From: Flavobacteriaceae bacterium PS02334
GTDB lineage: Bacteria; Bacteroidota; Bacteroidia; Flavobacteriales; Flavobacteriaceae
Assembly (NCBI GenBank): GCA_029959295.1
Contig: JASCOH010000004.1
Location: 269,762 to 333,761 of the forward strand
Length of the DNA: 64,000 bases
Reading direction: 5' to 3'
A model generated the notes under the pieces. The model was not told the DNA's origin, searched no databases, and saw nothing but the letters and a program-made list of their open reading frames with translations. Position numbers and translations under genes: made by a program. Shown here piece after piece: positions 8,272-18,098 of this stretch; the first letter of the stretch is position 1, and each line of letters opens with the position of its first letter.

Positions 8272-9174
8272 CTAAATCCAATCAACAGGATTTTCTAATA
8301 CTTTAATTAATTTTTCTTCTACACTTCCAGCTTCTGGATGATGGTCATAAACCCACTGAACATGCGGTGGAAGACTCATCAAAATGCTTTCGATTCTACC
8401 GTTGGTTTTTAATCCGAAGAGCGTTCCTTTGTCATGAACCAAATTAAATTCCACATAACGACCACGACGAATTTCCTGCCAATTTCTATTTTCTGGAGAA
8501 TATTCCAAATCTTTTCTCTTCTCCACAATCGGAACATAAGCTTCCAAAAAACTATCTCCAACTTCACTTACAAAATCATACCAGTTTTGCAACGAAAAAT
8601 CTTCGGAAGCCATGCAATGATCAAAGAACAAACCGCCAATTCCACGAGCTTCTTCCCTGTGAGCATTCCAGAAATATTCATCACATTGTTTTTTAAACTT
8701 CGGATAAAATTCAGGATTGTGTTTATCACAAGCCGTTTTGCAAGTCTGGTGAAAGTGTTTCGCATCTTCTTCAAACAAATAATAAGGTGTTAGATCTTGG
8801 CCTCCGCCAAACCACTGATTCACTACATTTCCTTCTTTATCATACATTTCAAAATAGCGCCAATTTGCATGAACTGTTGGAACCATCGGATTTTTCGGAT
8901 GCAAAACCAAGCTCAATCCGCATGCAAAAAAATCAACATCTCCCACATTAAAATAAGCTTGCATCGCTTTTGGCAATGATCCATGAACGCCAGAAATATT
9001 GACACCACCTTTTTCAAAAACTTGTCCGTTTTCAATAACTCGAGTTCTGCCGCCACCGCCTTCAGGTCGTTCCCAAATATCTTCTTTGAATTTGGCTTGA
9101 CCATCTACTTTTTCAAGTCCGGCAACGATTTGATCTTGGAGATTTTGTATGTATGCGTAAAATTTATCTTTCAT
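8272..9174 (-). CDS. hemF: Oxygen-dependent coproporphyrinogen III oxidase
   Basis: HemF oxidatively decarboxylates coproporphyrinogen III to protoporphyrinogen IX in the cytoplasm, using O2. The 300-residue length is usual. Signatures include GGGGRTRVIENGQVFEKGGV (about residues 39-58), the WFGGGQDLTPYY active-site stretch and the C-terminal LMSLPPHVQW. The gene starts 5 bases after the stop of a small unknown gene inside the haem cluster. The choice of the O2-using enzyme suggests aerobic haem synthesis; no hemN is in this window. Confidence 0.95.
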   Translation of the reverse strand: MKDKFYAYIQNLQDQIVAGLEKVDGQAKFKEDIWERPEGGGGRTRVIENGQVFEKGGVNISGVHGSLPKAMQAYFNVGDVDFFACGLSLVLHPKNPMVPTVHANWRYFEMYDKEGNVVNQWFGGGQDLTPYYLFEEDAKHFHQTCKTACDKHNPEFYPKFKKQCDEYFWNAHREEARGIGGLFFDHCMASEDFSLQNWYDFVSEVGDSFLEAYVPIVEKRKDLEYSPENRNWQEIRRGRYVEFNLVHDKGTLFGLKTNGRIESILMSLPPHVQWVYDHHPEAGSVEEKLIKVLENPVDWI

Positions 9175-9179
9175 TCTAT

Positions 9180-9554
9180 TTATACTTTTGCACTTGAAAT
9201 CTTATTGAAAATATCAAACGAAAATGTTTTGCTTTCTCTTTGCACATATTCATAAACCGCAATCGCTTTTAATCGTAATTGTGCCTTTTCTTCTTCGTAA
9301 TTATTTGAAATCTGAATCAAAAAATCAGCAAATAATTCGGCATTAGCCCAATCAAAATGCAATTTTTCTAAATGCTGAATCATTTCTTCTGAAGAAAATT
9401 TTAAAACATCTTCCATTGTCAAAGCCAGATATTTCAACTGATCATCCAAATCATTCAAATTCCAATCTTCTGGAATATAAGTCAATGAAATCAATTGTTT
9501 CAAGACATTGTTGATTCTTTCGTTTTCTTCGTCGCGCAAACCTTTTGTGAGCAT
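9180..9554 (-). CDS. Small unknown protein inside the haem operon
   Basis: I do not recognise a domain in this 124-residue, leucine- and glutamate-rich protein. It has no signal peptide or membrane segment and is predicted mostly helical, so it is probably cytoplasmic. It sits between hemE and hemF, 5 bases before hemF, with an ATG start. That tight packing suggests translation with the haem enzymes. It could be an accessory or regulatory factor for the late cytoplasmic steps, but nothing in the sequence proves it. Confidence 0.7.
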   Translation of the reverse strand: MLTKGLRDEENERINNVLKQLISLTYIPEDWNLNDLDDQLKYLALTMEDVLKFSSEEMIQHLEKLHFDWANAELFADFLIQISNNYEEEKAQLRLKAIAVYEYVQRESKTFSFDIFNKISSAKV

Positions 9555-9601
9555 CTTGATTTATGATTTTGGATTTATGATTTCTCAACCTGAACTTTCA
9601 A

Positions 9602-10627
9602 CTATTGTTTATATTCTTTTACCGCATCAACAAAAGCTTTTGCGTGATCCACAGGAATATTTGGTAAAATTCCGTGACCTAAATTTGCGATAAATTTGTC
9701 TTTTCCAAATTCATTAATCATTTCGTTGACCATCTTTTTAATAACAGGAATTGGCGAAAGCAATCTTGAGGGGTCGAAATTTCCTTGCAAAGTAATATCG
9801 CCACCTGACAAATATCTTGCGTTTGTTGGCGAACAAGTCCAGTCAACTCCCAAAGCCGAAGCCTTGCTTTTTCCCATTTCTCCCAAAGCAAACCAACAGC
9901 CTTTTCCAAAAACGATTACGTGTGTTTCTGGAGCCAAAGCTTCCACGATTTGATTGATGTATTTCCAAGAGAATTCTTGATAATCGACTGGCGAAAGCAT
10001 GCCGCCCCAAGAGTCAAAAATCTGAACAGCGTTCACGCCTGCTTTTACTTTTTCTTTCAAATAAGCAATCGTTGTGTCGGTGATTTTTTGCAATAAAACG
10101 TGCGCGGCTTCTGGATGCGTAAAGCAAAATCCTTTGGCCATGTCAAAACTTTTTGAGCCTTTTCCTTCCACTGCATAACAGAAAATTGTCCAAGGCGAAC
10201 CTGCAAATCCGATCAACGGAACCTCATCATTCAGCATTTCTTTGGTCAATTTAATCGCATCCATCACATAACCTAAAGTCTCATGAATATCTGGAACAAT
10301 CACTCTTTCAACGTCTTGAACCGTTCTGATAGGATTCGGCAAAAACGGACCAACACTTTCTTTCATCAAAACTTCGATTCCCATTGCTTGCGGAACGACC
10401 AAAATATCAGAGAATAAAATCGCCGCATCCGGAGCAATTCTTCTAATCGGTTGAACAGTAATTTCAGCAGCCAATTCTGGCGTTTGACAACGTGTGAAAA
10501 AGTCATATTTGTCGCGCAAAGCGATGAATTCTGGAAGGTATCTTCCGGCTTGACGCATCATCCAAACTGGTGGACGTTCAACGGTTTCTTTGTTTAAAGC
10601 TCTTAAGAAAAGGTCGTTTTTTATCAT
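9602..10627 (-). CDS. hemE: Uroporphyrinogen decarboxylase
   Basis: HemE removes the four acetate carboxyls of uroporphyrinogen III to give coproporphyrinogen III. The 341-residue protein has the substrate-binding N-terminal signature [16 protein letters not shown] (about 18-33) and the conserved GFAGSPWT segment near residue 150. Its C-terminus has [11 protein letters not shown]. It has an ATG start, a normal length and no missing core residue. It lies between hemD and the small unknown gene. Confidence 0.96.
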   Translation of the reverse strand: MIKNDLFLRALNKETVERPPVWMMRQAGRYLPEFIALRDKYDFFTRCQTPELAAEITVQPIRRIAPDAAILFSDILVVPQAMGIEVLMKESVGPFLPNPIRTVQDVERVIVPDIHETLGYVMDAIKLTKEMLNDEVPLIGFAGSPWTIFCYAVEGKGSKSFDMAKGFCFTHPEAAHVLLQKITDTTIAYLKEKVKAGVNAVQIFDSWGGMLSPVDYQEFSWKYINQIVEALAPETHVIVFGKGCWFALGEMGKSKASALGVDWTCSPTNARYLSGGDITLQGNFDPSRLLSPIPVIKKMVNEMINEFGKDKFIANLGHGILPNIPVDHAKAFVDAVKEYKQ

Positions 10628-10705
10628 TGTTTTTTTGTTTGTTTCACAAAGTTTGACGGAGAATTTTCGCAGAGTTTCACAATTTTTTTGTGCCTCTTTG
10701 TTTTT

Positions 10706-11380
10706 TTAGTATGACTTTGTGTAATAATTTATCGCTTGAATAATCACATTTTCAACAGTTTGCTGATTAGCAATTATTATATTTTCTGTAATTTCTTTCA
10801 ATGTTTCTGCGGTTGTTGTGCCGATGCAAAAACATTTTTTATCTTCAATTGTATTCTCTTTCAAATAACTTTCAACGCCAGACGGACTAAAAAATAAAAC
10901 TGCATTTACTTCAGAATTTATCTTTTTCGGAGCCAAAATCGTTTCATAAATTTCAATTTCTTCGAAGGGAATATTGGCTTTTCTAAAAGCTTCTGGCAAC
11001 GTTTCTCTTCTTAAATTTCCGCTGAAAAAGGTGAAATTTTCTTTGGAAAAATCATTCACAATTACTTCCGCCAATTCAGAAGCATATTCTTTTGAAGCAA
11101 CAACTTTAAATCCGTTTTTTTCTAATAATGCTTTGGTTTTTAAACCCACGCAGAAAATTTTATTGTCTTTAAAATCGTTCGCTTTTTTATTTCCAAGGAA
11201 ACTTTTTACGGCATTTTGGCTTGTAAATAATAGGCTCGATGAATTTTTATTTATCTGGAATTCTTTATTCTTTATTTCAATAAAATCAGCTTCGATGACC
11301 GCAAAATTGGCATTCAGCAAAAACTGCTTTTGATTTGGCAATAGCTTTTTGGTAGATAAAATTCGGATGGATTCCTGCAT
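10706..11380 (-). CDS. hemD: Uroporphyrinogen-III synthase
   Basis: HemD closes and inverts ring D of hydroxymethylbilane. Sequence conservation in this family is low, but the 224-residue, two-lobed alpha/beta protein fits. It has LLFTSQNAVKSF near residue 50 and VLFFSPSGVESY near 160, both characteristic of the family. It starts 18 bases after hemC ends, in the expected hemA-hemC-hemD order, which strengthens the call. Confidence 0.88.
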   Translation of the reverse strand: MQESIRILSTKKLLPNQKQFLLNANFAVIEADFIEIKNKEFQINKNSSSLLFTSQNAVKSFLGNKKANDFKDNKIFCVGLKTKALLEKNGFKVVASKEYASELAEVIVNDFSKENFTFFSGNLRRETLPEAFRKANIPFEEIEIYETILAPKKINSEVNAVLFFSPSGVESYLKENTIEDKKCFCIGTTTAETLKEITENIIIANQQTVENVIIQAINYYTKSY

Positions 11381-11398
11381 TTTGCCTGATTTTTGAGA

Positions 11399-12319
11399 TT
11401 ATTTTTTCAAATCTCTTTTTATGATTTCCATCAATTCTCGACCGCCATTTTCAAGGATTTCAAGAGCCGATTCTTGCCCAAAATTCTTATAATGCGTAAT
11501 TTCCACCACTTTTTCAATCTCAATTTTTTCTTTTCCATCAAGCGAAAATAAAACACCTTGAAATCTAATATTTTCGTCGATTATTTCTGCAAAAGCTCCG
11601 ATTGGCGCTGTACACCCGCCTTCTAAAGTTTTTAAAAACTGACGTTCGATTGTCGTACAGATTTCGCTTTCAAAATGATTCAGTTTCGAAGTCGCTTCTT
11701 TACAAAAATCATCATTATCCATTGCTACAATTACCATCGCACCTTGTGCTGGCGCCGGAATCATCCAATCTAAAACGATGTGGTTTTCTGGTAAAATTTC
11801 GATTCTTTCCAAACCTGCTTTTGCAAAAACGGCTCCGTTCCAATCGTTATCTTTTAATTTTTGCAATCTCGTATTCACGTTTCCACGCAAATCTTCCACT
11901 TTATGATTCGGGAAACGGTTCAGCCATTGGGCTTGACGACGCAAACTTCCTGTGGCAATCGTTCCGTTGGAATGTAAAAAATCCAAATTTCCTTTGTGGA
12001 CCAGAATATCTTCGTGATTGGCTCTTTTTAAAACCGCGGTTTGCACAATTCCTTTCGGCAAAGAAGTCGGAACGTCTTTCAACGAGTGAACTGCAATATC
12101 CACTTCGCCTTTGATCATAGCGATATCAAGGGTTTTGGTGAAAATTCCGGTAATTCCAAAATCATATAAAGGAATATCCAAAATAACATCGCCAGTGGAT
12201 TTCACGGCAACAATTTCTGTTTTATAACCTAAATCATTGAGTTTTTTTTCAACCGTATGCGCTTGCCAAAGTGCTAATTGGCTGTCGCGGGTTCCTATTT
12301 TTATGACTTTGTTTACCAC
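11399..12319 (-). CDS. hemC: Hydroxymethylbilane synthase (porphobilinogen deaminase)
   Basis: HemC polymerises four porphobilinogens on a dipyrromethane cofactor. The cofactor cysteine is C236 in LEGGCTAPIGA, and the catalytic aspartate lies in VHSLKDVP (D82). The cofactor-binding arginines are in TGSLRRQAQ. The 306-residue length is usual. The gene begins with GTG at 12319, because an in-frame TAA lies six codons upstream and no ATG lies between. It follows hemA by 133 bases that contain two repeat half-copies. Confidence 0.95.
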   Translation of the reverse strand: MVNKVIKIGTRDSQLALWQAHTVEKKLNDLGYKTEIVAVKSTGDVILDIPLYDFGITGIFTKTLDIAMIKGEVDIAVHSLKDVPTSLPKGIVQTAVLKRANHEDILVHKGNLDFLHSNGTIATGSLRRQAQWLNRFPNHKVEDLRGNVNTRLQKLKDNDWNGAVFAKAGLERIEILPENHIVLDWMIPAPAQGAMVIVAMDNDDFCKEATSKLNHFESEICTTIERQFLKTLEGGCTAPIGAFAEIIDENIRFQGVLFSLDGKEKIEIEKVVEITHYKNFGQESALEILENGGRELMEIIKRDLKK

Positions 12320-12369
12320 AATTTTATTTATTTCTTAAAGGTAATAATTTCAAACGTTTTGGTGGTTTG

Positions 12370-12442
12370 AACCATTAAGATATTAAGGTATAGTAAGTTT
12401 TCGGACAAAATTCAGTGAATAAAAAATCTGTGAATCTGCGGT
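12370..12442. repeat. Two intergenic repeat half-copies before hemC
   Basis: AACCATTAAGATATTAAG (12370-12387) is a half copy of the palindrome found near hemB. AATCTGTGAATCTGCGGT (12425-12442) is a half copy of the family that forms full palindromes at 20113, 49037 and 54776. Confidence 0.65.
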
Positions 12443-12452
12443 AAAACTTTTT

Positions 12453-13715
12453 TTATTTTGCTACTTTGTTTGCTTCGATTTGAAACACTTTTTCAATCCA
12501 TTCGATACTTTCATCCACCATTGTATCGCTGTCTTTCAAGTGATTGGCAAAATGATTCGTAATTTTCTGGATGATTCTTTTGCTGATTAATTCGGCTTGT
12601 TCCTCATCAAAATTGCTCAATTTTTTACGTTGGAAATTTAATTCTCCGTCTTTAATCGAGTTCAATTTTGCTTTCAGAGCGTGAATCGTCGGAGCAAATT
12701 TTCTTCCGTTTAACCACGTAGAAAATTCTTCCATGATTTCTTCAATGATAAGCTCCGCTTGCGGAATGTGTTTCTTTCTGTTTTCTAAAGTCACATCTGT
12801 AATTTTAGATAAATCATCCAAGTGGACAACCGTCACGCCAGGAATATTTTTTACGTTGTCGTGCACATTTTTCGGCATTGACAAATCAAGAATCAGAAGC
12901 GGTTTGTTCAATTGCAAAATATCCTCGTCAATTGTTGGAAATTGTGCTCCAGTTGCCACAACCAAAACATCTGCTTTGGGAATTTCCAGAGGCAGAACAT
13001 CATAATCTTTTACAACCAAATTGAACTTTCCAGCTACTTTCTCCGCTTTATCTTTTGTTCTGTTAATCAATACAATATGGTCATTTTTAGTATGTTTTAC
13101 TAAATTTTCGCACGTATTTCTTCCAATTTTTCCAGTTCCGAAAAGCAAAATATTCTTGTTGCTGATATCTGGAACGTTATTCATTATATATTGAACCGAC
13201 GCAAACGAAACCGAAGTTGCGCCTGAACTGATTTCTGTTTCATTTTTGATTCTCTTGCTCGCTTGAATCACAGAATTTACCAATCTTTCCATGAAAGCGT
13301 TGGCTAAATCGTGTGATTTCGCTTCATAAAAACTTGATTTTATCTGTCCGATAATTTCAAAATCACCCAAAATCTGACTGTCTAAGCCACAACCTACTCT
13401 AAAAATGTGCTTGATTGCTTCCTGATTTTTATGGATAAATCCAACCTTTTGGAATTCTTCAACGCTTCCCAAACTGTTGTCGCAAAGTAATTTTATCAAT
13501 TGAAATGGATGTTCAGCAAAACCATAGATTTCGGTTCTGTTGCATGTGGAAGTGAGGATTAGACTGCCTGTTCCTTCCGATTTTGCTTGTTGCAAAACGG
13601 TAGATTTGGCTTCATTGCCTAAACTAAATTTCCCTCTGGTCTCCGCATCAGCCTTTTTGTAACTCAATCCAACGGCATAGAAGGTTTGATGCTTTGACAA
13701 GTTATTGTTGTTCAT
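12453..13715 (-). CDS. hemA: Glutamyl-tRNA reductase
   Basis: HemA makes glutamate-1-semialdehyde from glutamyl-tRNA, the committed step of C5 haem synthesis. The 420-residue protein has the catalytic cysteine C58 in TSTCNRTEIY, an NADPH-binding loop (LLFGTGKIGRN near residue 190) and a helical dimerisation tail. It is first in the minus-strand haem series and is divergent from an AraC-type regulator, a likely site of control. I see no clear -7 element in its upstream region. Confidence 0.95.
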   Translation of the reverse strand: MNNNNLSKHQTFYAVGLSYKKADAETRGKFSLGNEAKSTVLQQAKSEGTGSLILTSTCNRTEIYGFAEHPFQLIKLLCDNSLGSVEEFQKVGFIHKNQEAIKHIFRVGCGLDSQILGDFEIIGQIKSSFYEAKSHDLANAFMERLVNSVIQASKRIKNETEISSGATSVSFASVQYIMNNVPDISNKNILLFGTGKIGRNTCENLVKHTKNDHIVLINRTKDKAEKVAGKFNLVVKDYDVLPLEIPKADVLVVATGAQFPTIDEDILQLNKPLLILDLSMPKNVHDNVKNIPGVTVVHLDDLSKITDVTLENRKKHIPQAELIIEEIMEEFSTWLNGRKFAPTIHALKAKLNSIKDGELNFQRKKLSNFDEEQAELISKRIIQKITNHFANHLKDSDTMVDESIEWIEKVFQIEANKVAK

Positions 13716-13858
13716 AATCCTACTTTAAGTATCAATTGTTCGCAAATAAAATTCGTACAAAACAGAATTTCATTCGAACACTACAAAATTATACTTATAG
13801 CTTTTATAAAAGTAACGCTCAAAGTACTATTTATGTCGCTATGAGATATTTTGATAAT

Positions 13859-13893
13859 TTTGGCTATTATAAATTAGAAAAGTCCTATTTTTG
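13859..13893 (+). promoter_or_regulatory. Promoter of the AraC-type regulator
   Basis: TTTG (13859-13862) and TATTTTTG (13886-13893) form a Bacteroidota-type promoter with a 23-base spacer, at the upper limit of the usual range. The leader to the ATG at 13987 would be close to 90 bases. Confidence 0.5.
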
Positions 13894-13986
13894 CAGTCAT
13901 ATCAGCATCTAGCACGTTTTTAGTTTAGAACCATTCTAAATAAAAAGATTTCAAATTTTGAAAATTTCAAGAAAAAAAATACCGCT

Positions 13987-14859
13987 ATGAGTTCACCCGA
14001 AGAAATCAAAATTGAGGATGATTTTATTATTCTTCGATTTCAAAATGATAGTGATGAAACTTCGCATTTTGAGCGTGAAGTAAATGTAGATCTCATTCAG
14101 TTTCACTTTGGAATTAAAGGCCGAGCCAAGTTTATCTTCAACCAAGGAAGATACGCGCTGGACTTGAAAGAAGACCTTTCACTGTTCTTGTATAACCCGC
14201 AGAAAGAGCTTCCGGTTCACTTGGAAATTGCACCTCATTCTTGGGCGATTTCGGTATTGATTTCCATCAAAAAATTCCACGGATTATTTTCTTCTGAAGC
14301 AGATTATATTCCGTTTTTGAGCGAAGAGAACAAAGACAAAAAATATTATAAAGACGAACCGATTAGTCCGTCGATGTCAATTGTCTTGAACCAATTATTC
14401 AATTTCAACCTTCATCCTTCGATAAAAAATCTTTATTTTAAAGGAAAAGCCTACGAATTATTGAGCCTTTATTTTAATAGAAGTGAAGACGCAAATATAG
14501 AACAATGTCCGTTTTTGGTAGATGAAGATAATGTCTTGAAAATCAAAAAAGCAAAGGAAATCGTCATCGCCAATATGGCAGAACCGCCTGGTTTGCAAGA
14601 ATTGGCCGATCAAGTCGGAATCAATTTGAAGAAATTAAAAATGGGTTTCAAGCAAATTTACGGCGACAGCGTTTACAGCTTTTTATTTGATTACAAGATG
14701 GAGTTTGCGCGAAAACTTTTGGACAGCGGTTCTTATAATGTGAATGAAGTCGGACTGAAAATAGGATACAGCACGGCGAGCCATTTTATTGCCGCGTTTA
14801 AGAAGAAATTCGGGACAACTCCGAAAAAATATCTGATGTCGATAACGGTGAATGCTTAA
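13987..14859 (+). CDS. AraC-family transcriptional regulator
   Basis: This 290-residue regulator has a cupin-like N-terminal sensor region and a C-terminal AraC double helix-turn-helix (about 190-285). The latter has LQELADQVGINLKKLKMGFK and the conserved VGLKIGYSTASHFIAAFKKK signature. It stands between the two divergent haem gene groups, which suggests that it controls haem or iron-related genes. The ligand is not evident. It has an ATG start and normal length. Confidence 0.9.
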   Translation: MSSPEEIKIEDDFIILRFQNDSDETSHFEREVNVDLIQFHFGIKGRAKFIFNQGRYALDLKEDLSLFLYNPQKELPVHLEIAPHSWAISVLISIKKFHGLFSSEADYIPFLSEENKDKKYYKDEPISPSMSIVLNQLFNFNLHPSIKNLYFKGKAYELLSLYFNRSEDANIEQCPFLVDEDNVLKIKKAKEIVIANMAEPPGLQELADQVGINLKKLKMGFKQIYGDSVYSFLFDYKMEFARKLLDSGSYNVNEVGLKIGYSTASHFIAAFKKKFGTTPKKYLMSITVNA

Positions 14860-14905
14860 TATAAACACAAATTAGCACAGATTTATAATTCAGAAATTAG
14901 TGTAA

Positions 14906-15691
14906 ATGAAAAACAAAATAATTCTATTATTCATTTTTATATTAACTAGTAGCATTTGTTATTCGCAGAAGATTTCAGATAAATATTTCGAGAATGTAAT
15001 AGAAATTACGGATAAAAATGTCGTGACAAACAGAAGTGATTTTCTCTTTGATGTTGCAATTCCTGTCGATTCAAAAACGCCAATTGTATTTGTTTCCGCA
15101 AAAGTTTCACAGAAATTACTTTCAGGAATTTATCCAGAATTAACAAGAATTATTGTGATTTCTCCAAATTGGAATTATTACGATGAAAATTCTAAACAAA
15201 AATTACCAGAAGGAGTTATTTGCGCAGAACCAATGGCAAGTTCGGTGATTTATGAATTTAAAAGACAAAATGGAAAAGTATTGAAAGACAGTCTGGTTTT
15301 AATGGGAAGTTTCCCAGAAATGAAAATCGTTTCTCCTCCAAAAATAAAAGCCAATCAGACATTAATTTATTTTACAGAAGGATTTGGTTCTAGATGTTGC
15401 CCAAAAGATTTACAATGGGAAAATTCTCCAAAACGTGAAGAATTTGTTGCAAATTTTGAAAGAGAAAATAAAACTAAAATTGGAAATACTTATGTTGAAT
15501 ATAGAGGAAAAGAAGGCGAATCAAATTATTATTATACCTTAAATAATCTCTCAAATGAATTAAAGCTTCGTTTTATTTTAGAACGGAATTTTTACAGAAT
15601 AATCAACCGTCATTTGAAAGACATTATAAAATATCCTAGAATATTTACTCCAATAGTTTTGGAAGTAAACAGCAATATAAAAAAAATATAA
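14906..15691 (+). CDS. Secreted protein of unknown function
   Basis: I do not recognise this 261-residue protein. It has a clear signal peptide (about 1-20, ending SICYSQ), so it is exported. It is rich in lysine, asparagine and tyrosine, and noticeably more AT-rich than hemH next to it. Two adjacent cysteines (GSRCCPKD) stand in mid-protein. No membrane segment follows the leader and no T9SS tail is present. It lies 46 bases after the AraC gene and 15 bases before hemH, so it could be carried on the hemH transcript. Confidence 0.7.
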   Translation: MKNKIILLFIFILTSSICYSQKISDKYFENVIEITDKNVVTNRSDFLFDVAIPVDSKTPIVFVSAKVSQKLLSGIYPELTRIIVISPNWNYYDENSKQKLPEGVICAEPMASSVIYEFKRQNGKVLKDSLVLMGSFPEMKIVSPPKIKANQTLIYFTEGFGSRCCPKDLQWENSPKREEFVANFERENKTKIGNTYVEYRGKEGESNYYYTLNNLSNELKLRFILERNFYRIINRHLKDIIKYPRIFTPIVLEVNSNIKKI

Positions 15692-15706
15692 CAAACAAAA
15701 CAGACA

Positions 15707-16738
15707 ATGAAAGGCGTATTATTAGTAAATCTTGGTTCTCCAAAAAGTCCTGAACCCAAGGACGTTAAACCTTATTTAGACGAATTTTTAATGGATAAAT
15801 ACGTGATTGACGTACCGTATTTGTTGAGAGCATTATTAGTTCGTGGCATTATTTTGAGAAAACGTCCTGAAGAATCGGCGCATGCTTACAAAAAAATCTG
15901 GTGGGACGAGGGTTCACCGCTGATTGTACTTTCTCAAAGAATGCACAAAAAAGTGAAGGCAAAAACTGAAATTCCGGTTTCGTTGGCGATGCGTTATGGC
16001 GAAATGACGATTGAAAAAGCACTTCAAGAATTGCACGAACAAGGTGTAAATGAAGTTTTGCTTTTTCCTTTATATCCGCAATATGCGATGGCTTCAACGC
16101 TGACGATTTTGGTTTTGGCCGAAGAAATCAGAAAGAAGAAATTTCCGCACATGAAATTTACCGATGTTCCCGCGTTTTACAACAAGCCAGATTACATTAA
16201 AAACTTGGCTGATTTAATGCGAAAACATTTGGAAGGTTATGATTATGATCAATTGGTTTTTTCGTATCACGGAATTCCAGAGCGTCATATCAGAAAAACA
16301 GATGTGACCAAATCGCACTGCAAAATCGACGGCTCTTGCTGTTCAACGCCTTCTGCTGCACACGCTTTTTGCTATCGCCATCAATGTTATGAAACAACGC
16401 GTTTGGTTGTGGAACAATTGCAAATTCCGAAAGATAAATATTGCCAGACTTTTCAATCGAGATTGGCCGGCGACAAGTGGCTTGATCCTTACACCGATAT
16501 TGAAATTGACAAAATGCCGTCAAGAGGAATCAAAAAAATTGCTGTTGTAACACCAGCTTTTGTAACCGATTGTTTGGAAACTTTGGAAGAAATTGCAATG
16601 CGTGCGAAAGAAGATTTTGAATCAAACGGAGGCCAAGAATTTTTGACAATTCCATGTTTAAATGATGATGATGCTTGGATTCAAACCGTAACCAATTGGA
16701 TTGAAGAATGGGCTTTCGCCGAAACTCTAGCAAAATAA
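15707..16738 (+). CDS. hemH: Ferrochelatase with an internal cysteine-rich segment
   Basis: HemH inserts ferrous iron into protoporphyrin IX. The 343-residue protein has the catalytic histidine H188 in FSYHGIPERH and the conserved glutamate in DCLETLEEI. Between these lies a segment with five cysteines (C205, C211, C212, C222, C227) where E. coli-type enzymes have fewer. Some bacterial ferrochelatases bind a [2Fe-2S] cluster through such an internal segment, so a cluster is plausible here but unproven. The MATE transporter gene begins one base after its stop. Confidence 0.94.
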   Translation: MKGVLLVNLGSPKSPEPKDVKPYLDEFLMDKYVIDVPYLLRALLVRGIILRKRPEESAHAYKKIWWDEGSPLIVLSQRMHKKVKAKTEIPVSLAMRYGEMTIEKALQELHEQGVNEVLLFPLYPQYAMASTLTILVLAEEIRKKKFPHMKFTDVPAFYNKPDYIKNLADLMRKHLEGYDYDQLVFSYHGIPERHIRKTDVTKSHCKIDGSCCSTPSAAHAFCYRHQCYETTRLVVEQLQIPKDKYCQTFQSRLAGDKWLDPYTDIEIDKMPSRGIKKIAVVTPAFVTDCLETLEEIAMRAKEDFESNGGQEFLTIPCLNDDDAWIQTVTNWIEEWAFAETLAK

Positions 16739-16739
16739 A

Positions 16740-18098
16740 ATGGCAGTTTCATCGGAAGAATTAGGAACAAAAGACATCAAAAAATTACTGATAAAACAAG
16801 CGATTCCGTCCTCAGTCGGGATTTTGTTTATGTCGGTCAATATTTTGGTAGATACTATTTTCGTTGGGCAATGGGTTGGTTCGCTAGCCATTGCGGCGGT
16901 TTCTGTCGTCTTGCCGATCACGTTTTTAATTTCTTCTTTGGGAATGGCAATTGGCGTTGGCGGCGGTTCTGTTTTGTCGCGGGCTTTGGGTTCGTGCGAT
17001 AAAGAAAAAGCCGATATGGTTTTTGCCAACCAAATTATGATGACTTTTGGACTAGCTTCCATTTTTGTGATTCTAGGCTTATTTTTCAGTGATGAAATGT
17101 TGCTAATCTTTGGAGCCAACGGAAATATTATGGCTCCAGCCAAAGAATTTTTCTTTCCGGTTTTGCTCGGCGTTCCGTTTTTGGCGCTTTGCATGATGGG
17201 AAATAACGTGATTCGGGCGGAAGGGAAACCTTCTTTTGCCATGATTTCAATGATAATTCCAGCAATTGTAAATATACTTTTAGACATCGTATTTATCAAT
17301 ATCATGGATTTAGGAATCTTCGGCGCGGCTCTGGCAACAATGATTTCTTACACCTGCTGTTTCCTTTTTGTATTGTGGTTTTTCATTTATAGGACTGAAC
17401 TAAAACTGCAGCTTCACCATTTTAAATTCCATAAAAAAATTGTCAAAGAAATCACTTCGTTGAGTTTTGTAACCTTTTCAAGACAAGGCGTTGTGAGCAT
17501 TCTAGCGATTATTTTGAATCACACTTTATATACTTACGGTGGCGAACATTCGGTAACGGTTTACGGAATTATCAGCCGCATGTTGATGTTTGCTTTGTTT
17601 CCCGTTTTGGGAATTACGCAGGCTTTTTTACCGATTGCTGGCTATAATTACGGAGCAGAAAATTACCATCGCGTGAAAGAAACGATTTCAGTTTCTATCA
17701 AATACTCGGCACTTTTGGCCACTTTGATTTTTGTCGTAATTTTATTTTTTGCCAAACCGATAGTTGCTGTTTTTACGACTGACCAACTTGTAATTGATGA
17801 AACACCAAATGCGTTGCGCTGGGTTTTTGCCGCTTCGCCGATTATCGCGATTCAGTTGATTGGCGCTGCTTATTTTCAAGCCGCTGGAAAAGCAAAAAAG
17901 GCGTTATTATTGACGTTGACCAAACAAGGATTCTTCCTAATTCCGCTAGTTTTGATTTTGCCAAAATTCTTCGGAATCTTCGGAGTTTGGGTCGCTTTTC
18001 CGATTGCTGATGTTTTATCTACAATAATCACGGCAATTTATTTGAAGAAAGAAATGAACGAAAATCTAATTGAAAATACGGATGGAAAATTACTATGA
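16740..18098 (+). CDS. MATE-family efflux transporter
   Basis: This is an inner-membrane, cation-coupled multidrug or metabolite exporter of 452 residues with about twelve transmembrane helices. The first helices contain family motifs such as VDTIFVGQWVGSLAIAAVS and GGGSVLSRALG. It follows hemH after one base and overlaps hemJ by 17 bases, so it is translated within the hemH-hemJ operon. Export of a porphyrin or haem would fit this position, but the substrate cannot be read from sequence. Confidence 0.9.
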   Translation: MAVSSEELGTKDIKKLLIKQAIPSSVGILFMSVNILVDTIFVGQWVGSLAIAAVSVVLPITFLISSLGMAIGVGGGSVLSRALGSCDKEKADMVFANQIMMTFGLASIFVILGLFFSDEMLLIFGANGNIMAPAKEFFFPVLLGVPFLALCMMGNNVIRAEGKPSFAMISMIIPAIVNILLDIVFINIMDLGIFGAALATMISYTCCFLFVLWFFIYRTELKLQLHHFKFHKKIVKEITSLSFVTFSRQGVVSILAIILNHTLYTYGGEHSVTVYGIISRMLMFALFPVLGITQAFLPIAGYNYGAENYHRVKETISVSIKYSALLATLIFVVILFFAKPIVAVFTTDQLVIDETPNALRWVFAASPIIAIQLIGAAYFQAAGKAKKALLLTLTKQGFFLIPLVLILPKFFGIFGVWVAFPIADVLSTIITAIYLKKEMNENLIENTDGKLL

